This document shows, piece by piece, positions 40,501 to 50,561 of a stretch of 64,000 nucleotides of DNA; the stretch's first letter is position 1; every line of letters starts with the position of its first letter. The DNA comes from Chrysomallon squamiferum (Eukaryota; Mollusca; Gastropoda; Neomphalida; Peltospiridae), in NCBI GenBank assembly GCA_012295275.1, contig CM022673.1, positions 17,643,810-17,707,809 on the forward strand. Direction: 5' to 3'. The notes beneath the pieces are model-generated. The model worked only from the letters and a program-made list of their open reading frames with translations. It was not told the DNA's origin and did no database searches. The position numbers and the translations under genes are program-made.

Positions 40501-42710
40501 TCATAATAAAATAACAAGCCTGGGAGAATGAACAGTTATGGCGATTTTCCTGTTTCTTATGATATCGTCTTGTATACAGTAATATTTAAAATTAAATTTT
40601 ATATTTGTTTTTTAAATTAGAAAATAAAAGAAAATAAACTTGTAGTAAAACTGCTCTAACTCACTTTAGGCTCGTCGTGTTCAGAGTGTTTAAACTCTAG
40701 CTGAGATGACACAGATCTGCCAAGAACAGAAAGGATGGCAGATTTCATGTCTGGCATTACATTTTTCTGCCACAGAGTTTCCTTGTTGTGTCGAAATATG
40801 ATACGCACTTGAGGACAGATGATTCCAAATGAAATGAGAAGATCTTCAGTTTTCTTCAGTTCTTCTTTCTTTTTCTTATTAGTGTTGTAATAGTGTTTCC
40901 GGACAGGTAAATTCTTGAATAAATTTGATGCCACAATGAGAGTGCCTGGAAGACAGAAAGAAAAGAAAAACAAACAATAATACAGTGATACCTTGACTTA
41001 TGAGTGCACCAACTTACAAGTTTTCTGAGTTACAAGCATTTGCTCGGTTGATTTTTTGTTTTGAGTTGTGGGCCAAAATCCAAGTTACGAGCAATCTTCA
41101 TATACACTGCCACTAGTTGGTGCAACAAACAAATCAATGTTTTGTGCAGTATTTTGCCAAATTTCTTTTTTCTGACCATGGATCCTAAGAAATTGATGTG
41201 TAAAGGACACTGCTGAGAAGAAGAAGCAGAAGATGTCTATTGAATTAAAGCATGAAATTACAAAAAAACATAAGCAAGGTTTGCATGTAGTCAACTTGGC
41301 TAGGCAGGAGAAGCATAGTACTTCTAAAATATGTACCATACTGAAGCAGGAGTTGATAAAAGCCATAACTCCAGCCAAAGGAATTAAATTAATTTGTCTG
41401 ATCTCCAAGATAAATACACTTTACAAAACCAATTTATTTCTTTTTATTCTCTTTCATTTTATTTTTATACCATATTTGTCATTTATAAATATATTTTTCT
41501 TATTTAAAAACATGTTACAAAAACAATGGTGTTGTTTTTGGGGGCTGGAACGGATCAATGGTATTTCAATTCATTTCAGCTGGGAAAACTGATTTGATAT
41601 ACAAGCAAATTGAGTTACGAGCTCGCTCATGGGACAAATTAAACTCATAAGTCAAAGTACCACTGTATTTAGAAATTAAACAGCATGCAGAAATGGTGCT
41701 AAGTGTGGAGACAGACAGATAGATAGATACAGATATAGATATATTTATAGATATTCAAAAATTCAGAAAAACACAAAGAGAAAATTGTTACTGTTACAAA
41801 GATATATTAAAAAATAAATAAATAAAATATAAATACAGTGGAATGTCACTGATTATCATATTTACTGATTCTTTAGTCTTCATATTTTGCGTATATAAAA
41901 CTAAAATATTTAAATCTGCATTATATATATGTGTGTTTGCATATATATATATATTTTTTTTCTTTCTTTTTTTCAATAATATGTTAATGCCATTAAGCAC
42001 CAATCTGAAATTAATCAATAAATATATCAGTCCAAACCATTTCCAAGATGTGATGGCTTTTCATTCACTATAGCTCCATTACTGGCCAAATCATATGTCA
42101 TTCCAATTTCATCATCTGATGTTTTGGTTGTTATGGAAACATCAGCAACAGAACAAAGGGAAGCTGTAAAATTAAAGAGAGTTTACTGTTAGCTAAATAT
42201 TAAAATGATAACTATTCCCTAATCTTAATTAATATTAAGTTGTTTTCAAAATATTTACTGCATTTCTTCAGACATCTGTTATTATTTAATAATGTAGACA
42301 CAAAAACTTACATACAAAAAATACATATTCAAACACTCACAAAACACACATTCAAATACACAAACTTTTACAGTTAATTAACTAACCTAGAGCCTCTCCT
42401 CTAAAGCCATAAGATTTTAATTTTTCAAGATCTGCATGTGATATTATTTTTGATGTGTAATGTTGCTTAGCAACAAATGGGATGTCACTTTTGCCGATAC
42501 CTTTCCCATTGTCACGTACTTCAATTCTGTCAAGTCCAAAGTTCTCCTGAAGAAAATGAAAAAAGATCACCTGAGAATACTTATTATTTACTTTTTGTAA
42601 ATCTATTTGTCTAAATAACCATTATTAAATAACTTAGTTTGTTCTTATCAGTGAAGTTAAAATAACACTAACTCCATAACAACATAATAAGCATAAGCTA
42701 TACATATTAT

Positions 42711-42742
<32 letters not shown>

Positions 42743-43145
42743 CCAAACAAACACATATATAATTTTAATTTAGTATTACTATTTTAATTATTTTTAATTA
42801 GTACTTTCGTTTTCTCTAAAAAAGTACCATTCTATAATTATGTCATAAATCCAATATAATGTAATTATCTTTTCAGTTAAATGACTGATCATATTCATGA
42901 TATTCTATAATTAATTATTCCAGAATTTCAGGATTTGTAATGATTAATTCAATAATTGAATACTTCTAATTGTTTTATGGGCGATATCAGCTAGATCATA
43001 CCAATTTAATGTCAATATTAGTTGATTCTGCATCTAAAGCGTTTTCAATGAGTTCTTTTATCACGCTGAAAACCGATGTTATCACTTGAGTGCTGCCAAT
43101 CAGCCGAACGGTATCTGCTGGTAATTCGGTTAACACTCCCGCCAT
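34580..43145 (-). CDS. PMS1: PMS1 mismatch-repair protein (MutL homologue)
   Basis: 16 coding exons, minus strand: 43002-43145, 42387-42546, 42038-42163, 40665-40945, 40161-40283, 39873-40013, 38615-39574, 38291-38410, 37809-37911, 37335-37449, 37002-37065, 36511-36653, 36162-36356, 35464-35594, 35153-35313, 34580-34780. Phases agree; 1055 aa (human about 932). The GHKL ATPase is complete: ELIENALDA (31-39), DNGKGI (60-65), GFRGEAL (95-101), then FKNLPVRK and the transducer domain ([24 protein letters not shown]). A 960-nt exon encodes an acidic Ser-rich linker ending EEDWSRG, as in vertebrate PMS1. An HMG-box-like part spans exons 9-11 ([18 protein letters not shown]), followed by a MutL C-terminal dimerisation region ([30 protein letters not shown]). 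No DQHA(X)2E(X)4E endonuclease motif, as expected for PMS1 rather than PMS2. Start chosen to match the family N-terminus; an in-frame Met at 43232 is less likely. Confidence 0.95.
40983..41665 (+). mobile_element. Non-autonomous Tigger/pogo-like DNA transposon, copy 2 (both ends intact)
   Basis: 683-bp element in a PMS1 intron. Terminal inverted repeats of at least 23 bp (starting CAGTGATACCTTGACTTA, and the reverse complement at the other end) differ at 2 positions. A TA dinucleotide flanks each end (40981-40982, 41666-41667), as expected for Tc1/mariner/pogo insertion. The internal relic encodes a Tigger-type N-terminal helix-turn-helix ([16 protein letters not shown], then [20 protein letters not shown]) and PAKGIK, then jumps to a 3' arm; the catalytic domain is deleted. 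It must have moved by using transposase from elsewhere. Confidence 0.88.
42715..42740. repeat. (AC)n microsatellite in a PMS1 intron
   Basis: Dinucleotide array of about 26 bp. Confidence 0.9.
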
Positions 43146-43713
43146 GAGGAAAGTTACTTTAAACGGAAGTAAACATTGCAGGTGTCGTTTGATGGTGTGA
43201 AATTTCCCCCATAACAGTAAGAGTATCACCAAAATTGGTTTCTCTCCTACAGGTGATTATAAAAGCTTTATTTAGATATTTTCGGATTAACAGCGATACA
43301 GTATCATTTGCTATTCAAAGATTTAAAAACATGTATCAAAATTTATTTACTTTCAATATGTTAGGAATAACAGAAGCATGACTACATATTAAATTTACTG
43401 ATTGCAATGTTTTATTATTTAAATATATTTGTTTTCCCACTTTAAATAGTGAAATTTATTTTCCCCTCTTAATATTTTTAATTATGTTAAGAAAAAATGC
43501 AGACTTAAAACTGAACAGTTGAATTTACGTGTAAGAAATATTTTTAGGCATGCTTCTGGAAATAAAATAAATTTTAGCCTCTATGAAACACAGATTTCTG
43601 TTTTGTTAACAATTGTGACTGATCAAGACTACTTCAATTGAACAACGCATGCGCTACCGAGTGCTGACTACGACTGTTACGATCGGACTTGTTTGTTTTG
43701 AACTTTATGCAAG
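43146..43713. promoter_or_regulatory. Shared (bidirectional) promoter region of PMS1 and ORMDL
   Basis: PMS1 starts leftward at 43145 and ORMDL runs rightward. A palindromic GCATGC core within CGCATGCGC (43646-43654) resembles an NRF1 site, and GC content is locally higher (about 43640-43690). A good donor (AAG then gtacgt at 43714) pairs with the acceptor at 44501-44505 (TTCAG), suggesting a non-coding first ORMDL exon ending at 43713. No TATA box is convincing. Promoter function and transcription starts are inferred. Confidence 0.5.
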
Positions 43714-44140
43714 GTACGTATTTTGTTTAATGTTGTGTTAAATAAACTTATTGATTGATATATTAGTTCACTGATATTTGTATTTTACATGTCTGGTGTG
43801 TCTGATATTCTAATTTTGTTATTGCGTAAAATTACGATGCTACATTTATTATATTTGAATTATCGGTTATTCACTACGACTCGTCGACTGTTGACATTTT
43901 TCCGAAAAGATAATGCTGCTATAAACCAACGAAAGAAGATAGTTTAACAAGTTAATGTTTTACCTTTCGCCCAGAATAAATTAAAAGTAATAATGTATTC
44001 TGGTTATTTTCATCTTGAATCAATGAATGTGAAAATGAAAACACTATAACAGGCATATTGTTACATTGTCACGATTGTGTATATTTTACATCTTTGTAAC
44101 AATTTGTTTAATCATTAATAAATGTTTTAAAATTATTAAA

Positions 44141-44141
<1 letters not shown>

Positions 44142-44181
<40 letters not shown>
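44142..44181. repeat. (TTA)n microsatellite
   Basis: About 40 bp of TTA, in the presumed first intron of ORMDL. Confidence 0.92.
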
Positions 44182-44182
<1 letters not shown>

Positions 44183-44379
44183 TAGCCAGAATTTAATATC
44201 GATAATAAACAGTGACAACAGTATTACCAAAATGTAAAAAAAAACCTAAAAAAAAACCTTATATAAACAAATTAATCATAATTTATTTTTAGAAATATGA
44301 ACTTTGGTCATTAGTATTGAATCTTTAGAAAATAAAACTTAGAAAAAAGATAAGGCTGCTTAATAGTTAATTTGAAAAT

Positions 44380-44382
<3 letters not shown>

Positions 44383-44470
<88 letters not shown>
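44383..44470 (+). repeat. (TC)44 array just upstream of the ORMDL coding exon
   Basis: Perfect 88-bp TC array followed at once by AG (44471-44472). The tract itself makes a pyrimidine-rich acceptor about 33 nt upstream of the TTCAG acceptor at 44501-44505 that leads into the start-codon exon. Confidence 0.95.
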
Positions 44471-44473
<3 letters not shown>

Positions 44474-44533
44474 ACTGTATGAGTGTATGACATTGTTATT
44501 TTCAGAGTGTGTTATGGGCAGTAGTTGACAACA

Positions 44534-46214
44534 ATGAATGTTGCAGTGGCCCATGGAGACAGCAATCCGACTCACTCATATTTGAACAGCAAGGGAATAT
44601 GGCTGACCTACATACTGATTATATTTGTGTCACATCTCCTCATCCTCAGTGTACCCTTCTTCAGCATGGCTCTTGCCTGGACCCTCACCAATGTCATCCA
44701 TGATATTGTATGTTGCTCATTATACATTTACCATTTTATAAATTAAAAAAAATAATAATAAAAAGAATCTACAGAGAGCTATGACATATATAATAGGAGC
44801 AGCTATTTGGTATGCTTTTTCCCATTCCAGCCAGTGTTACATGCCATGTTTATCAAATCCAAACTTTCTCATCTCACACTACACTGAACAAGACCATTAA
44901 TTTGCCAAAGTATGCTTCATATACTTTAAAGTAAGATTTTACAATGTAGAAAATAAGCACTGAGACTGTGTTTAAAAGATCATGAATTAATTTTCAAAGC
45001 TCTATATATATAGTGAAATTGCTGTGTGATACATGTTTTCTATTTACAAAAAGCTTAAAGAGGAGAAGAAATTTTGTTTATAAAATATATAAAACATAAT
45101 TTTTCTATACATCAGACCTTTGTGTCTTGACACACTGGTTAAAAATCACTGGTGTGTGAGTATGAGAATATTTTAAATGATCACCATCTAACTCCAATTT
45201 TAGTGACAAATATTTTAGATTTTTATTTTTTAAATTTAGTTCAAATTTTCCATCTACATTTTCAAAATCAAAATCTCTGAGCACATTTTGAGAAAATAGT
45301 TTCTGCTTCTAAATTAAAATATTTCGATTTTTCTCAGATATCAGTTTAGTTTGCATGTATGCCAGTGATATATAAACAAATAGCAGAATAGAATGATTGA
45401 AATAAATTTTGAATACATTAACATGTTTTGTTTGAAATTTTATGATTAAAAACTTCCTTGACAGTGAAACAGTTTAAGAAGCAGTACTGATGTTATTTTT
45501 TTTTTTTTTTTTTTAGTGTATGTTTATAATGCTACACATCACAAAGGGGACTCCATGGGAAACCCCAGACCAGGGAGCGGACCGAATGCAGACCCAGTGG
45601 GAACAGATTGACTGTGGAAAACAGTTCACAGCTACCAAAAAGTTCCTTACTCTTGTGCCAATAGTATTGTAAGTATTCAGTCAACTCAGCTTTTATTTCA
45701 AAGTACCCATTCTAATATATGCAGGGCTTCAAATAACACATGTTTGTTAAAATGTTTTTAAAAATCGGTGTTTAATATTTCTTTTCCACTAGAACATGTT
45801 CCTTTCTTTAAAAACTGTATATTGATGACTGAATGACCTTCCAGCTCCAATCTATTGACAAGTTACATTTTTACAAACATAATCATACAATTTTTGATGA
45901 CGTTCATCAAAATTTGACAATGTGCATCTCACTGACTCTAAAAAAAAAAGGTTGGAAAGCTTTATTGTGACACTCTACTAGTACTTAACACGAAACAATT
46001 GGTGCACAAATATTCTAAGAGTGTTCAAATTGCCATGGAAAGACTCCAAATGTCTGATCATTTCTGTTTTTGTTTCAGGTTTTTTCTTGCCAGTTTTTAC
46101 ACAAGATATGACAAAACACATTTCATGGTGAACTTTGTCTTTCTGGCTCTGAGCCTCATTCCAAAGCTTCCCCAGCTCCACGGAGTTCGACTGTTCGGTA
46201 TTAACAAATACTGA
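44534..46214 (+). CDS. ORMDL: ORMDL sphingolipid biosynthesis regulator
   Basis: Three coding exons (44534-44707, 45517-45668, 46079-46214) give exactly 153 aa, the length of each human ORMDL. Family landmarks: MNVAVAH at the start, [46 protein letters not shown], and the invariant-type ending [14 protein letters not shown]. ORMDLs are ER multi-pass proteins that bind serine palmitoyltransferase and hold it back when ceramide is high. Residue 13, an Asn in human ORMDLs implicated in ceramide sensing, is Thr here (NPT rather than NPN). Whether it is nearer ORMDL1, 2 or 3 cannot be said; invertebrates usually have one. It lies head to head with PMS1 (about 1.4 kb between start codons). A 5' untranslated exon is likely. 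Confidence 0.97.
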
Positions 46215-49200
46215 AAACATTCTCCTCCTCGAACAGTGGTTTTTCTTTTTAAACTTCTCCTTTCCTCTTTCCTTCCTGGTTTTTTGAAAGCAGCTTTGAG
46301 ATCAATAATTTGTTATCTTACAGTGCTATAAATGTTTATCATCATTTAAAATTTTTGTATTATCATTAAAATGTTTAATTATTGATTAACTTCTTTTTTT
46401 TTTCTTAATCAAAATAATATTTGCATTTATAATCATCTGAAATTTATCAAATGAGTTTACAAAAATGTTCCACTTTCAGAATAAGTGATAGACATTGGTA
46501 TGCAATGAATTCGATAAATTTCATTGATGGTGATTGTGGTATTGTTTGTGGGTTGTTGTTTTTGGGTGGGTTTTTTTAATAATTACTAAGGATATTAACA
46601 GTTATTTTTATCTCTTTTTTATTTTATTTTAAAAGAAATTTTTGGGATGCCAAATCTGGTTTTTTTAACTCTGTTTTCTCTGTCTGTCTCTATCTGTTTT
46701 TGTTGATATTCCTAGTCACAGAATATTTACAATCACCATGTTCAAGAGACATCTGTTCAGTTGTCACAAGATTTTGATAATACTTCATAAACAGTCTTGT
46801 CACAACAAATATCTAAAATAAAATTTTTGACATCTTAAAGAGACCTGAGTTGAGGGAATGCAAGTCATGCTTTTATTATGTTTTTATTGGGACATATTTC
46901 AAGTTTCAGAATTGGGAAACACATTCCATTCTTTGGGAGAAACGCAGGACAATTCCAAAAGTGTTGTTTGATACTAACAATAATTTACCAATAATTTAAA
47001 CTTTAATAAACACATACATATTTTAGATTTGTTTAGAATGGTTTCAGGAATGTTCTTTTATTTCATTTTAAACATTCAGAAATTCAAACCAGCAAACTAG
47101 TCTTTACATGTACATACATCATTCTTGAACATTTACAAATATTGATATCTTTAGTGTTTAAAACACTTCTGTACTTAAATAATATTCATGTCTGAAGTGT
47201 AATGCAGCACAAAACAAATAATCTAAATATATGTTGTATATTTCAAGTAGTTTTATTTATTCGTTGAGGTCAGTTTCTGATCATAATAAAATATTACAGT
47301 AATAATGAATGAACCTGGCAACAATTCAATACTATAATAGGATGAAAAGCTGCCAGTTTCACACCAGATGCAGCAGACATAAACACATCTGACATGAACT
47401 TGAAGTTTAATATTAACAAAGATTGGTTGCCATTAACAAACATGCTTTGAAGTATACAAATATATTTAAGTTTGTGTGTACCTAGGGGTAAGATTTTCAT
47501 GACATATAGATAACAGTATTTTTTTTTTTTTTTTGGCATTAATACAGGTTTATATTTAAGTACTGAACATGCATAAATTTCTTTATATCATATTTTTAAT
47601 ACTAATATTAACCAAACAAAAATACATAGATAAATAATAATCAGCTTTGTCTAATGTATACATTTTGAAGATTAGCCCGCTGTAGTTAAATGTATATATT
47701 GTATGTACAGAAGTTACATATTCAGTATTAGAGAGGTTCAGCCAAGTTGCTTTCTGTGACATTTCCTATATTTACATCCACTTATTGAAACAGTGTTTTA
47801 CATATTTCTGGTAAATTTTGCAGGATTGTTTTGAAATATTTTAATTCATAATTAATGTGTAAATAATCTGTTTACATAACTTTTGATTGAAATAACTGTA
47901 ACGAAATTGGCCAGCAGTGGTTTTGATAAATACCCATAAACAGACTTTTTGTTCTAGAATGCTTTTCGATGTTTTTGTTTTAAGCTGTATGTAATAATTT
48001 TCTCTGTGCTTCGGTAATGTTTGTCTAGCCTCCATATTTTGATGTTTTTGTTCAGTGATACATATACTGATATTTTTGTTGCTTCAGAACAATATATACT
48101 TTTTTCACTTAATTTTTAATTATCTTACTTTTTTATTTTTTTATTTCTCTCTGCCAAATCCAACCCCTCCCCACAAAAGCCCCTGCTAAAACCTGTTTAG
48201 TAATTTCATAATTCAAGTAAAAAGATTTATCATAATTTTTTATTATTATTATTATTCTCAGGCAGAGCCATTGTATCAAAAAATTAAAATAAATAAATTA
48301 TATATATTAATAATTATACTTTTAATTATTCCAGTAATATTAATAATTTTTTGCTTTTGGTTTTTGTTTTGTTTAAATGGTTTTCATGCAGTAATCTATC
48401 TTTAAAAAAAAAAATCCATTAATGTTTCTTTTACAGGCTTATTTGGTTTTGTTTACAGCTGGCTATTATTGTGTTTATTTGGATTGTATTTTTATGGTGT
48501 GTGGAGATGCTTTGGTAAAGTTTGCAGCTACTGCTTTATCATTTTATTATTTTCATGATTTTGTTTCGCATTTTGCTTATATAAAGATTAACTATAGAAA
48601 TATTTAGTATTGAGATGAACTCCAAATAGAGTTTTTAAAGCTTTGTTGTCTGCACCTCAGTTTAGGCAGTAATAATTCTAAGCAATGGTGCTAATTCAGT
48701 GAAAATCAAATCAAAATACGTTTCTCTTTAAAATGAGAGAGAGATAAAAAGCAGTTTAAATTAAAGTTGGATATTTTCAATATATAAAAAAAAAAAAAAA
48801 AAAAAAAAGAAAATGCTTTTTACTAAATACTTACTAATTTAATTTCTCCGATTCCCAAGCTGAGGTGACTACTGATAAACACCAGTGATGAAAAACTTTG
48901 TTAATTTGTCAGTTTAAAAAAAAAAAAAAAATGTTAGACTGATCTTGTTGATTATGTTGAATATTACATATTGTATCGCTGAATAAAAAGATGAAAGCTA
49001 CAGTATTTGTCTTTTGTTTGTTTCATAGCCTCTTTACATTCACTGGATTTAGACAGTTACTTTGTTCATCAGTTTGAATATGTACCAGTAGTGCATGTCT
49101 GTGATTCAACACAAAATTATTATGAGAAATTACCATCTCCATTTTTTTTTTTTTTCCCTCATTCAGTTTTCACTGTTAATAATTTCTAAACATTTCCACC

Positions 49201-50561
49201 TATCTACTTGTGTTAATACACCTTTTTGGTTTCTGTGGGACTTCTTTTATTTTTTTTTTTTTTTTTTTGTATTCTTTTCTTTAGTGCTGAGTTTTGATTC
49301 TAGCTTTTTGCCTTCTTTTATTTTATTTTTTCTATTTTTATTTATTTATTTATTTATTTATTATCCATAACAAAATTATGCATTCCTCTGTAATTAAAAG
49401 AAATACTGAACTTTTATTATCTTTGAATGAATGATTTCAGAAAAGATGTAGAAACAATAATTATAATAATAAAATAAATAGTAATTTTAAGTGTAACTAA
49501 GAAAAACAAAACTTTTATTAAACGTTTATTTAACAAAATACTGAAAAGCAACAAACATCAAAAGCCAAAGAATAATATTTGCATTATCCATTCATTTTTT
49601 CATTTTTATGCATGATGCAATTGAAAGACTTAAATATGTAAAATTATAAATATTTCGAAATTTAACAAGTATATCACAGGCATGGTTACAAAGAACACTT
49701 CTATAAAATTTATTATAAAGATACATAATACATTCAAGAAAAACCTATTATAATTTATTATCATATTCTTGCATTCAGAGCAGTAACATTATTCTGATAT
49801 AGTAAACTACCTTATGACATGGCCATAGGGAGATTCTGTGAGTCTGTCAAACTGTTTTCAAGTCTTTTTACATATATATATATATATATATATATATACT
49901 ATGGCTTTTTAATATATATTACAAGTCATTTGAATATATCTACAAGTTATGAATCTTCTAGGTTTGACTAATATCTTTTACTTCATTTCAAATAATAAAT
50001 GTAAAATGAAGCCTTGCTTGTTAACATTAAAATACATAATATCATTACTGCACACATAATTTCAAATTAAACTGTTCTCTAGGTAGTGTTTGCTTTCTTA
50101 TTTTAACTAATTTTTCCAGTTTCTGGTTTGATAAAATAAATGTAATATTTATATAAAATCTTGAACATACTAATAATAAATATTATTTCATCTAATTAAC
50201 TGCAGAGGAAATTAGGGACTTTATATATTTAGTATGTAATGTAACTGATATGTATATTAATATAGTACTTAAATATGACTCAACATGTTTTACATATGAT
50301 TGAAATCTTTTTCCCCACTTTGTAGCCATCACAAATCAGAAATACTGGTTCTTATCATTAAACACAAAGAATAACATCCTCTTTTTGATTCTAAAAAGCA
50401 ATAAGCATGTTGAAACCTTCAGTCCATCATATAAAAGCTACAATAATATTTATAAATATTAAAAACAAATATAACATGGGAGACAACTCTAGAATACGTC
50501 AAGATCACCCTGAAAAGATACCTTCTCTTGAATTACCCTTAGCAAATTTCATTTTAGATTC
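46215..50561. other. Convergent 3' region of ORMDL and WFS1
   Basis: AT-rich, with poly-A/T runs (47519-47534, about 48787-48808, 48915-48931, 49250-49268) and a TA tract (about 49873-49898). Presumably holds the 3' UTRs of the two converging genes. Open frames such as 48422-48607 and 47294-47539 have no recognisable similarity. Confidence 0.6.

Noticed and set aside
41233-41592. 119-residue open frame
   Set aside because: Only its first ~50 residues resemble a Tigger DNA-binding domain; the rest is 3' arm translated by chance. Treated as part of the element.
43146-43232. 29-residue upstream extension of PMS1 to an in-frame Met
   Set aside because: The family N-terminus starts at the [10 protein letters not shown] region; the extension has no similarity and lies in the promoter spacer.
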